Assembly: GCA_900208305.1 (NCBI GenBank)
Contig: OAPG01000005.1
Coordinates: 682,001 to 746,000 of the forward strand
DNA length: 64,000 bases
Reading direction: 5' to 3'
DNA from: Melanopsichium pennsylvanicum
Lineage: Eukaryota; Basidiomycota; Ustilaginomycetes; Ustilaginales
The notes beneath the pieces are model-generated. The model was not told where the DNA came from, did not search any database, and worked only from the letters and a program-made list of their open reading frames with translations. Positions 1 through 9,680 of this stretch are shown piece after piece. The position numbers and the translations under genes are program-made. Position 1 is the stretch's first letter. Every line of letters begins with the position of its first letter.

Positions 1-3000
1 CAAGGTGGCACCATCTGCAATCGCCGCCATTTCCCAGCCTCCTCAACGGCCTCCGCCCCCTGCCAGCGCAGTCAGCCTACATGATGCCGCTGCAAAGGCT
101 GCAGCCGCAGCGACCCACACCTGTGGTGCCAATCGTAGCGCTCCCAAGCCGGTTGCAGCGATAGCTCCCAAGCCGACAGTACACCAACCGCCTCAAGCGC
201 GAGTCAGTTCTCTTGCCCCGCACGATGGAAAGACCGACGCCAACGGTACCGCAAAAAAGGCTGGCAGAGCCAAATCCACCAAACCACCAGGCACTGCCAA
301 GCCCAAACAGAAACGAAAAGCAAATCACGCCGGTGCACAAGACGACCATGTCTATCGCCCAGGATCCAGCACGGCAGGTGGCACCATCGGAGTGGCACCC
401 GACTCGACCATACCAGCCATGCTCACAGCAGCCGGTGGAGGTCGCAAAGCATTGCCCGAACTCGTGCTTCCTTTCCAGCTGCCTTTTGCCGAAGTTCGAC
501 CCGAATTTCTCATGCTCGACAATGCGAGTGTACAGGCTGCCATGGCTATGGGAGCTTCAGAGACTTCCTCTCTGGACACAGGCAGCGATAGCGACGACTA
601 TTCGGTACTGTCGGATGATTCGGAGCTGGACAGTGAAGCTGAAGAGAGCCGCAGACAGGCTCGCAGGCGCAGACGCGAGCCCGCCACCATCGAAGAGAGT
701 CTAGTGCTGCTTCAATCCTTGCGACAGTCGCGTCTCTCGCATCTCTCCTCGCTGCTCACACCTTTTAGTCAGCGTGTCAGGTCAGGCATGATCTATCCTA
801 ACGTGCTGCCTCTGAGCTTGCTTCACGGCCTCAATCCCCGCGATCCTCATGTTCTCATTCAACTCGGAAGAGCCGACATCCACGTCGGTCCGCATGTCTT
901 CATGAAGACAAGGTTCTGGGAAGTGAGACCGGACTATGAGATGCCGCCTGATACGAGCTCAGTAGGTGGCATCCGGGCTCCAGCCTCTTTTGGCGGTTCT
1001 GCAGCCTATGCACAAATGCCTGGACCTCAGCCAACGCCCCAACAGCTGCCTCAGACACAACCACCTCATTTGCCCTCGCCGTGTGCGCCTCCGACGATGC
1101 CTCAACCCAGCATACCATTAGCTCGACCGCCCTCGACCACTCAAAAATCTCCCGCTGTCCGTCCAGCACCCGCAGCTGCCCAAGCCAGCATCAACGGCAC
1201 CGCCACGACGCCCGCCGCATCAAGCCAAACCACGGCGAAGCCGGCGACGATCGTCTCCCCACCAACGCTACCTACACCGACATTGCCTGCAACCCCGTTT
1301 GCGACCACAGCGGCAATACGACCATCTGCGCCTGCCAAAGCTGCAGTCTATCTTGCACCGGCCGGTCCAACACTGCCTGCACCATCGTCTACAACCACAT
1401 CTGCGACAATAGCGGCACCAACCGCTAAACTGGCCACGGCTAGCTCTGCATCACCTGCTACAGCAACAGCGACACCCTCAACGGCGGTCGCGGCCTCTGG
1501 ATCCATTGTGTCCAAGGCTGCGGCTACCGCAGCGACAGTAGCGCCTGCATCTGGGCCGAGCATTCCTGTGTCGACCACTTCCGACAGCAAACCAACCATT
1601 TCAGCACCTACCACGCTTGGCCCCAAGGCTGTCGCCGTACCAGTATCCCTTCCGCGACCCCCAATGACGACGCCCTCGTTGCCCAAGCCTCCAAGCATCA
1701 ACCAGAACAACATCCCTTCCAGTGCCAACTCGGCTGCCACATCGTCAGCCGGGACTGTCGCGGGTGCGGGTGCGGCTGCAGGTCAGAAGGCCCGTGCGGA
1801 GGTGACCAAGTCTGCTGGCACTATTCCCGCTGACAGCACAACAAGCTCTGTCGGTCCTTCAACTGCTTCCAGCGCGACTTCGACACCTGCTGCTGCAGCA
1901 GGATCTGCGCCCCAAACTGTAGCTGCGACCCCTGCAACGGGACAAAGCATGACAACCACTAGGCCAGCCGTAGGCGCTGCTCTGCCCACAAATGCGCCCG
2001 GAGCAGCAGCGCCAGTGCGTCCAGCAGCTCCTCCACCTCCGCCGGCGATTGACGCTGTGTTGGTGTCTCGAGTCAACGCGACTGCAGCGCTGAATCCGGA
2101 ATTGCAAGAGCTTCTACACATAGCAGCCTCAGGCAAGGCCAACCCGAACCAGCTCAAGGCGCTTGGAGTCTGGATCCAGGCCATCACAGCTCAGCTGAGA
2201 CAGGACGAGGCACGCAACGCTGCTTCAGCAAGCAATGCTGCAAGAGCAGCTGGCCCACGCGCTGGCGCCACTGCATCTACCACAGCCGACGGCAAGAAGA
2301 CGAAGAAGACCAAGGTGGACGAGGCTGCGAAGGCCAGCAAGAAGCAAGCCAAGATCGAGGAGCGCGAAGCCAAGAAGAAAGCCAAGGCTGAAGCCAAAGC
2401 GAAAGCTCAAGCGGATAAGCAGATGGCGCAGAAGCAACAAAAGGATAAGCAGCAGATGTTTCAACAGCAGCAACAGATGCACAACCACCAGCAGCCGCCG
2501 TCGCCTGCATCCAACAAGCTGCGTCACCCGCCTCCCGGCTGGCCCACCGATGGTCCCCCGAAGCCTCCAGTCATTGTGGTCGAGTTTCGCGAGAACCCCA
2601 GCATGCGCTTCATCCTCCCTCTGTGGAAGTGTCTTGTGGAGCGTACCGAGGGGATTGAGCGACCTTCGATTCTCAAGGTGAAGAAGGAGAGGCGCAGCTT
2701 TTTCGATAACGACTCGGATGACGAAGAGAGTCAGAAGGTTGAGCCGGAACTCAAGCTGAGTTTCTTTGCTCCTTCGCTGGGTTCGGATGCTGCCGATGGG
2801 AGCGGGCTTCGCGAGCTGGAGGAGGAATTGAAGCGGAAAGCCGCTGAAGAAGCGAAGTTGAACGCTGCCAAGGCAACTTCGCCGACCACACAGAGCAACG
2901 AAGCAATTGCCAACGTCGCTTCGTCCTCCACTGCATCTCCCGAGGCTGCGTCTGTGAGCAGCGAAAAAGTCGACGACATCGCGGCGGCGACTGGGAAGAA

Positions 3001-4135
3001 GAAGAAGGAAGGAGCTACTTCAGGCAGTAAGAAAGGAAGCAAAGCCATCAAGCAGGAGTCTGCCAACTTGACGTTGTCTCCGGATAGCTCCCCAAGCAAG
3101 AAGCACGAAGTCTATCCGCTCACATGGTCTATCAAAGGTGGTGTGACGGAGAGTCTCTGGGAGGCGTTTGGCCGAGTACCCGGGACCATGACATGTCAAC
3201 CGGTCAAGCGGGAACCCGAAATCGAACTCGAACCCGACGTTGCCGAATTTCTTGTCCCTGAGATCCGCTATCACCTCCTTGACCTGCCGATGGAAGAGAT
3301 CAAGATTCAGAAGGAAACGACGGATACATTCGTTGACCTCTACTCTCACATGTCAGATCGCCGCTTCATTCTCCCTCGAGTGGCTCCGGCCCTCGTACCA
3401 CAGGGGCTTGAAGACCATATGCAGGATCGCTTTGCTGTGAGACCGCAATGCATCCAGGGTCGCCCCGTAGTAAAGCGCAAAGCGGGCGCACGAGAAGACG
3501 AAGTCAGCTTCTCCTACGAAGGTATTGGGCTTGCAGTCATTGGGCCTAATGGTGTCAAGACCGAACCCGGTACGACTCCAGCTAAGCCACCCAAGCGGAA
3601 ACGACACGTTGCCACCCACAACCCGGATGGCTCCATCAAGAGCTGCGGTGCATGTGGCAAGACCAAGACACCCATGTGGCGCAGGGGCCCGAAAGGGCCA
3701 TCACAGCTGTGCAATGCTTGTGGCGCACGATGGAAAGCAGGTCGTTTGGTCGTGCCGGAAGTTGCACCACCCCCAATCATCGAGGCCGAGGAGGACAAGA
3801 CCAAGGACGAGGAAGCAAAGAAAGAGGACGAGGCGAAGGCGTCGATGCACGGGAGCAATGCTCTGGTCATTCCGCAAAGCTCAGGTGACGATGGAAGTTT
3901 TACAGTCATGGCCAGCAGTGGACTTGTGGGTGCGGTGCCTTTTGGAGATCATCATCATGGCGAATTGTTCTCGCTTTCTGATGGAAAAGCGGGAAGTGAC
4001 TTCAGCATGACACGGGGTTCAACGAGTCCGAGTCCATTCATCAGGTCACCAATTCCTGAGGATGACGTGATGCCAGCCTCGGTTGATCCGAGTATGCTTT
4101 ATGGCTCTGTCAGGGTTTCTGCTCACCGCCGTTAG
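1..4135 (+). CDS. GATA-type zinc-finger protein, 5' end missing
   Basis: The reading frame is open to the left edge, so the true start lies outside; the first codon in the window that could initiate (position 5) is GTG, not ATG. About 1,376 residues are visible. A single GATA-type finger lies near the C-terminus (about residues 1213-1240, nucleotides 3640-3725) with spacing C-x2-C-x18-C-x2-C and the typical MWRRGPKG and LCNACG blocks, followed by a basic WKAGRL segment. This supports DNA binding at GATA sites in the nucleus. Before it lie a very long Ala/Pro/Thr/Ser-rich low-complexity stretch (about residues 330-680), a Lys/Ala/Glu-rich charged helix and a Gln-rich run (about 750-835). Short ordered blocks around residues 145-180, 270-310 and 850-880 (for example PPVIVVEFRENPSMRFILP) are probably conserved domains that I cannot name. 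It has one finger and does not resemble the two-finger siderophore regulators. The target genes cannot be inferred. Confidence 0.85.
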   Translation, partial: KVAPSAIAAISQPPQRPPPPASAVSLHDAAAKAAAAATHTCGANRSAPKPVAAIAPKPTVHQPPQARVSSLAPHDGKTDANGTAKKAGRAKSTKPPGTAKPKQKRKANHAGAQDDHVYRPGSSTAGGTIGVAPDSTIPAMLTAAGGGRKALPELVLPFQLPFAEVRPEFLMLDNASVQAAMAMGASETSSLDTGSDSDDYSVLSDDSELDSEAEESRRQARRRRREPATIEESLVLLQSLRQSRLSHLSSLLTPFSQRVRSGMIYPNVLPLSLLHGLNPRDPHVLIQLGRADIHVGPHVFMKTRFWEVRPDYEMPPDTSSVGGIRAPASFGGSAAYAQMPGPQPTPQQLPQTQPPHLPSPCAPPTMPQPSIPLARPPSTTQKSPAVRPAPAAAQASINGTATTPAASSQTTAKPATIVSPPTLPTPTLPATPFATTAAIRPSAPAKAAVYLAPAGPTLPAPSSTTTSATIAAPTAKLATASSASPATATATPSTAVAASGSIVSKAAATAATVAPASGPSIPVSTTSDSKPTISAPTTLGPKAVAVPVSLPRPPMTTPSLPKPPSINQNNIPSSANSAATSSAGTVAGAGAAAGQKARAEVTKSAGTIPADSTTSSVGPSTASSATSTPAAAAGSAPQTVAATPATGQSMTTTRPAVGAALPTNAPGAAAPVRPAAPPPPPAIDAVLVSRVNATAALNPELQELLHIAASGKANPNQLKALGVWIQAITAQLRQDEARNAASASNAARAAGPRAGATASTTADGKKTKKTKVDEAAKASKKQAKIEEREAKKKAKAEAKAKAQADKQMAQKQQKDKQQMFQQQQQMHNHQQPPSPASNKLRHPPPGWPTDGPPKPPVIVVEFRENPSMRFILPLWKCLVERTEGIERPSILKVKKERRSFFDNDSDDEESQKVEPELKLSFFAPSLGSDAADGSGLRELEEELKRKAAEEAKLNAAKATSPTTQSNEAIANVASSSTASPEAASVSSEKVDDIAAATGKKKKEGATSGSKKGSKAIKQESANLTLSPDSSPSKKHEVYPLTWSIKGGVTESLWEAFGRVPGTMTCQPVKREPEIELEPDVAEFLVPEIRYHLLDLPMEEIKIQKETTDTFVDLYSHMSDRRFILPRVAPALVPQGLEDHMQDRFAVRPQCIQGRPVVKRKAGAREDEVSFSYEGIGLAVIGPNGVKTEPGTTPAKPPKRKRHVATHNPDGSIKSCGACGKTKTPMWRRGPKGPSQLCNACGARWKAGRLVVPEVAPPPIIEAEEDKTKDEEAKKEDEAKASMHGSNALVIPQSSGDDGSFTVMASSGLVGAVPFGDHHHGELFSLSDGKAGSDFSMTRGSTSPSPFIRSPIPEDDVMPASVDPSMLYGSVRVSAHRR

Positions 4136-5944
4136 CAAAAGACAAAATCTTCGAATTGTACTAGTACGGAAAGTGCCTCTATCTCCCTGTGTTTTGCGTG
4201 CAAGTTGGCTACTCCAGCGTGACTGCTCCAGTGTGACTAATGTTCCGGTAAGATTGTCCAAGCACATCTCTCACACCAGTTATCATCATAGTTCATTCTC
4301 ATTTTCAAGTTGAGTACAGTGTTAGAAGGGTCCACACGGCCGTACACATGGGCTCGACTGCCAGCTGGCGTGGCAGGGCTCTGATTGAAACTCAGTATGG
4401 TGGGGACAGGGACAATGTGACATCGACGTCTTAATTCTTTCAATCTTCACATGTTTGCATGCTCAAGTAGAGCCATTGAGCCTGCCTTAAGTTGACCAGA
4501 TCACCAGATCCTTCTGCTGTCTCCAACATGAGAAAGGAAGTCCGACTCCGTCTTGTTGAAAATCGCAATTGATGTAAGACCACCATTTGTGTACAAATGT
4601 AGAACATTTTTAAATGAATTAATTCTTGTTGGTCTCGCTTAGAAGGAAGACTTCGCGATTCCGAGGCCTCTATGCTCCTCTTCGAACTTGAAATTGCATC
4701 AAGCATGGTGGCAGTGGACGAGGGGCCAAGGATTGTGAATCTCAACTCCGAGACGAGGATGCTGGCTCGCCTAAGAGTGGTAAAGCTTGGCTACACCCTT
4801 TCACTCGCCCCGACAAAGTTTTCTGGCGTGCCCAGTAACGTGAAAGCATTGCCAATCAAAGGTTGATGATCTGTCGTCCAGCCTGTCATTTTGAGGGAAT
4901 CTCGTGCATACGCTTGATAATTGCTTAACGAGCGCTTGATGACGACTGGAATCCAGGTCTGGAATCAGTGAGGAGCGAGAAGCCGATCGGCAAGCAGCAG
5001 GCGTTGTGAGCCATTTTGAGGAACGCGCAGAATCACGATGTTGCTGCACGGCACAATCGAGCAGCCCTCTACTTTACCGTTCTGTTCTCACAAATTGTCA
5101 AGATTTTTCCTTCCCAAGACGAGATCGGATGCTTTGAATTCAATTTACAGCGAAAATGTATGCGTGTCGACCGAACGGCTGAATTCAAAATAATGTATTC
5201 ACTTTTTTTACACACCGAAACAAACACATTAGACGCCTTAGAAAAAAACAAACCGCTGTTGCTCTCGCCGTCCCTCGGGCTGCCGAAATCTCAAATTGAG
5301 TCCTGCCAGCTAGTCAGCCGTTTGGCTCTGGTTTCCTCGGCGCGCCCCTTGGACAAACGTTGGAGGTGGTGTGTTCGATTACAGATTGAGAGGGTCAGAC
5401 TGCCGTCTTGCATACAATTCAGAATACCACATTCATGACAAGCAGCCTCGTCGTCCGTTCTTCCGTGCCTTCTACGTCTTTGATGGCTACAAATGAGACT
5501 CGGCAAGGCCGAAAAAAATGAATAATAGTAATAAAGAATAACAATAATAAAGAATAACAAGTATTATTAACAGTGTTTGGTTGCTGGCCACTACGCCCCT
5601 GTTGGTGGTGGCGTGTGTGGTGCCATACAGGCAGCCTACGAGTGTGCAGGGCCATCGAAAGCCAGCTGCGACTGTCCCTTTCGACACCGCCTTGTGCAGC
5701 TTTTACCAACTTTGATCTTCCTTCATCATCACCACCATTCCCTCCGTATCCAACACACACAAAACCTTAGCACCCTTGTTCGCTTGCCGTCTCAAGGTAA
5801 GCTTCACCCCACCCCATCCATCTGGAGCGAGTTATTGCTTCTTCTTCTTGTTGACAAACTGCTCACTCATCACACTGTTCAACACCCATCTGATCAACAG
5901 CAAGCGAATTTTTCAGGAGGCAGGCCCCTTCATTTTCACCCATC
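4136..5944. other. Intergenic region with 5' leader of the next gene
   Basis: No convincing gene is visible on either strand. An AT-rich stretch of repeated AATAATAAAGAAT-type sequence lies around 5521-5570. The last part is presumably the promoter and leader of the downstream membrane protein. A possible leader intron runs from a GGTAAGC donor (GT at 5797-5798) to a TTTTTCAG acceptor ending at 5916, just upstream of the ATG at 5945; this is unproven. Confidence 0.4.
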
Positions 5945-8578
5945 ATGTCCTACCAACGACCTCAGGATCCCTACATCCACTCCAACGCCTCTCAGTACGA
6001 TGAGCGTTACCAGCAAGGCTACCAGCAACAGGGTCCTGCTGCCAATTACACCGACTACCCCGAGCACGCCTCTGGCTACCAAGGCTCTGCCTACAAGGAG
6101 TCGCAAGAGGGTCTTTACGGTGGTCAGGGTGCTGGATATGCTGCTGGTGCTGGGGCCGGTCAAGCTCAGCAGCGTAATGCTGCTACTCAGGCCGCCGCAA
6201 CTTACTCGTATGCCAAGCCCAAGAAGGGCGTGTCCAAGTGGATCAAGATTGGTGTCCCCATTCTCATCCTTATCATTGTAGGCGCCGTCTTAGGTGGTGT
6301 TCTCGGCTCTCGTGCCGGCAACGACAACAACAATTCCAGCAGCGGCAGTGGTAGCGGCAGTACAAGCAGCACTTCTACACCCAACGTTCAGGGCGCGGCT
6401 CTCACTGCTGCTGAGCAAGCTGCCAAGAACGGTGGCAACAACATGCTCTTCTACCAGGGCACTGACCCTTACGGAAATCCCGCATACGTGTCCAGCCAGG
6501 TCGACACCTCGGCACCTTCTTACACCGGCGTTGCTCACAACCAGTCTTGTTCCGACAATTGGTCTTCCACAAACAGCCTCACCAACCTCCGCCCCCATCC
6601 GCGTATCATGACCACTCAGGCCGAATGGGACTGCTTGCCTAATAAGATTGCCAACGATGCCTACCTCACCGTCTGGAACAGCACAATTTTCAACAACGCG
6701 ACCAAGTGGTCTGCCGAATCCTACGTTGAATACGTCGCTGACGGTGGCTTCACCGGATCCGGTATTCTCGACGTCAGCCGAAACGTACAGCAGCGCGTCA
6801 AGGCATTCGCTTACGCCTACAAAATGTCCAACAATACGTCTTTCAAGGACCGTCTCTACGGTGAGCTCAACAATGCCGCCGGTAATACTCAAAACTTCTT
6901 TGGCCAGAACGGCACCCACTGGAATGCCGCTCATTTCCTCGATGTTGCCGAGATGACCTCTGCCTTTGCTATGGCTTACGACTGGCTCTACAATGACTGG
7001 AACTCTACTGAAAGGACCATGATCCGCAACGCCATCGTCAACTACGGTCTCGTTCCCGGCCAGAATCAGTATGCCACATCTGACGGATGGTGGAAGGAGC
7101 CCGCCAACGGTGACGGTAACTGGAATTGTGTCTGCAACGGTGGTCTTCTCACGGGTGCACTCGCCATCCGTGGTGATGGCGATTCCAACCAGACCTCCAT
7201 TGCTGACAGCATCATTAATTCGGCTCTTACCAACATGAAGGCAAACTGCATGCGTGGTGTCTACGATGACGGTACCTGGACCGAGACCGCCAACTACTGG
7301 TACTTTGGAACCAACGGACAGGGCCGTGCTCTTTCCGCCCTCATCACCGCTACCGGTACCGACCAAGGCATGATGTCTCAGAACTCCAACTGGTACAAGA
7401 CTTCCGACTTCCACATGTACGTGTCTGGACCCGGTGGTCTCTTTGCTTACGGTGACAACGGACCCAACAAGTTCGCGACCACTGCCAACCAGATCATGCT
7501 CTACTCAAAGCTTACTGGTGATGCTCGACCTGCGGTATACCAGCGTGACCGTGCCGATGCTTCTTTCGATCCTCTCAGCATGTTCTGGTATGAGCCCACC
7601 GCAAAGGGTGCCTTCTGGAACGGTCTCGCCCTCGACAAGTACTTCGACAACGACAGTGGATCGTGGGCTAGCATGCGAAGCTCGTGGACCGACCCCAGTG
7701 CTGTCTACGTCGGCATCAAGGCCTCCAACCTGACCGGTCACCAGACGCACGGCGACCTTGATGCAGGTGATTTCATCATTGATGCGCTCGGAACCCGATG
7801 GGCCGGCGAATACGGCAGTGGCAATTACCTCTCGACCGACTACTTTTCCAACGAGACCCAGGGCTCGGCTCGTTGGACCTACTACCGCAAAGCCACTGAT
7901 GGCCAGAACACCCTCACCATCAACATGCAGAATCAGGACGTTAACTGCCAACCCATCAACAGCTTCAACACTACTGGTGTCGCGCAGAGCGGTGATCTTT
8001 CTTTCACGCCCGCTACCACCGATGCCGCTTCGTTCATCAGCGATTTGAGCAGCTGCTACAGCCAGCCCGCCGGCACTGTTCAACGAGGTATCCGCCTGCT
8101 CAACGGTCGACGACAGATTCTTGTGCAGGACGAAATAGCTCAGTCCAGCGGCATCACCGACGTCCAATGGCGTGTTCAGACCAACGCTACCGTCTCCATC
8201 TCTGCTGATGGCAAGACCGCTACCTTGACCCAGAGCTCCATCACCGACCCCAACGCTGGTGTTGTTGGCGAGGTCAGCCTGGGCGGAACCAAGACCATGA
8301 AGGTCCAGATCTTGAGCCCATCCAACGCCAAGTTTGCTTCTCAAGGTCCTCCTGCCACCCGCATCTATGGCACCGCCGTTTCCAGTGCGGCACCGGAGGA
8401 TTCGGATATCCCCAACACTGGCGTCACCGCTTTGTCGATCGACATTGGCGGCACTCAGTCGGGGTCGCAGACCATTCAGGTCTTGTGGCAGCCTCAGTGG
8501 GATTCCCTCTCTGCTGCTGACAACGCTACCCCCAAGGACGTCCCTCTTAGCCAGTGGAGTCTCACCTCGCACAACTAA
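5945..8578 (+). CDS. Type II membrane protein with heparinase II/III-like ectodomain
   Basis: This 877-residue protein has a cytosolic N-terminus of about 98 residues rich in Tyr, Gln and Gly. One transmembrane helix follows (about residues 100-121, core IGVPILILIIVGAVLGG) with no cleavable signal peptide, then a Ser/Gly/Asn linker and a large extracytoplasmic region with many N-glycosylation sequons. The first ectodomain half (about 215-540) has the alpha-toroid look of polysaccharide lyases (RPHPRIM, AMAYDWLYNDW, ETANYWYFG). The second half (about 560-870) matches the heparinase II/III-like beta domain, with the hallmark HGDLDAGDFIIDALGTRWA segment. Family members cleave uronic-acid-containing polysaccharides by beta-elimination; the substrate here is unknown and could be a fungal or plant glycan. 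The start at 5945 is the first ATG of the frame. The coding region is a single exon. Confidence 0.8.
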   Translation: MSYQRPQDPYIHSNASQYDERYQQGYQQQGPAANYTDYPEHASGYQGSAYKESQEGLYGGQGAGYAAGAGAGQAQQRNAATQAAATYSYAKPKKGVSKWIKIGVPILILIIVGAVLGGVLGSRAGNDNNNSSSGSGSGSTSSTSTPNVQGAALTAAEQAAKNGGNNMLFYQGTDPYGNPAYVSSQVDTSAPSYTGVAHNQSCSDNWSSTNSLTNLRPHPRIMTTQAEWDCLPNKIANDAYLTVWNSTIFNNATKWSAESYVEYVADGGFTGSGILDVSRNVQQRVKAFAYAYKMSNNTSFKDRLYGELNNAAGNTQNFFGQNGTHWNAAHFLDVAEMTSAFAMAYDWLYNDWNSTERTMIRNAIVNYGLVPGQNQYATSDGWWKEPANGDGNWNCVCNGGLLTGALAIRGDGDSNQTSIADSIINSALTNMKANCMRGVYDDGTWTETANYWYFGTNGQGRALSALITATGTDQGMMSQNSNWYKTSDFHMYVSGPGGLFAYGDNGPNKFATTANQIMLYSKLTGDARPAVYQRDRADASFDPLSMFWYEPTAKGAFWNGLALDKYFDNDSGSWASMRSSWTDPSAVYVGIKASNLTGHQTHGDLDAGDFIIDALGTRWAGEYGSGNYLSTDYFSNETQGSARWTYYRKATDGQNTLTINMQNQDVNCQPINSFNTTGVAQSGDLSFTPATTDAASFISDLSSCYSQPAGTVQRGIRLLNGRRQILVQDEIAQSSGITDVQWRVQTNATVSISADGKTATLTQSSITDPNAGVVGEVSLGGTKTMKVQILSPSNAKFASQGPPATRIYGTAVSSAAPEDSDIPNTGVTALSIDIGGTQSGSQTIQVLWQPQWDSLSAADNATPKDVPLSQWSLTSHN

Positions 8579-9680
8579 GCGCACAACTTTGATGCTACAG
8601 AGCAGCTTCTGATGAGCTCCTGGGCTGCTTCGCTCTATGACTAATTACACGAGATTTAGCGCTCAGCAACAATCACGTCCCGTTATTTGAGGCGCTCAAT
8701 CGTCAGTCGTGTCCTTCCTGATATCGTTGTCCGTATCGCTCGAGTCTTCTCTTTCGGCCCTCTGAATGGAGGGCCAGCCCGCAGCACAACTCTCTGAACA
8801 TTTACTTGTACCCTGTGATCCTAGTAACTTTCATATCTGAAACACTGTCTTTTCTCTTCCTAAGCTTACTTTAATTGCCTGTGTTCCCGAGTTGTGCAGG
8901 AAGGCGGTTTGAGGCGTGCATTCAACAATTGCCTCGAGAATAGACTCTGTAGCACGAACAGAGTCCGCTTATTGTGATCTTTCAGCGAGCGGCTCGGTCG
9001 ATGCGCGCTTCTCTGGAACTGAGGTGCGGGTTTTCAAGCTACGGCCGTCTCCATTTTCGAAACGTTTGCATGAGAACATCAGTAGAAGCTGCTTCCAGCC
9101 GAAGTCTGGCAGCACGGCGCTCATCTTCGGTTTGGCATTGTCTGCATCAACCGTGATACTGCTTCATGATTCGTCAAAGTATCATCGAAACGTCAAGAAA
9201 CTCGAGAATCGCCCTGAACTTGAACTAAGCTCACATCATACGACAGCGCAACGACTTTCAACGGTCCAGCAAACAAGTTGCAAGCGATCTTGTCCTCAAC
9301 ACTTGGCGCTCCACAGCTTTGAGATGCCTTTGACAGTTAAGCTATGACAACAAGTGAGTTACTGACGTGGAGAGTGTGGCGTAATCGAAACGATCGATGG
9401 ATGCCCATTAGGGAAGATTCCCCCACATCTTTCATATGCAAAAGCGCGTGTGAAAAGTGCGGCGGACACCTGTCGGCGGTGGTTACCTCACATGTGCGCA
9501 TTCCGACCTGACAGTCGCTTGGCCCCACCTTTTCCTTCCAATCAAAGGGCAACAAGAGTTCTAAGATCTGGTAAAAGATCTCATCATCTCGCTACTTCAT
9601 CCCTCCTCCCTCATCTTATCGTTCCACTACCAATTTCAGACTCAATTTTGCTCTCAAGCAAAGAGCGAAGAAGTCGCACA
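8579..9680. other. Intergenic region
   Basis: This stretch holds the 3' flank of the heparinase-like gene and the promoter/leader of the monooxygenase gene. Only short chance frames are present. I see no RNA gene or repeat. Confidence 0.4.

Noticed and set aside
1348..2187. Antisense Ala/Val/Gly-rich frames within the GATA gene
   Set aside because: They are shadows of the Ala/Thr/Pro-rich low-complexity region.
6290..8584. Long antisense frames (374 and 359 codons) inside the heparinase-like gene
   Set aside because: They mirror the codon bias of the plus-strand gene, lack any family motif and have no promoter evidence.
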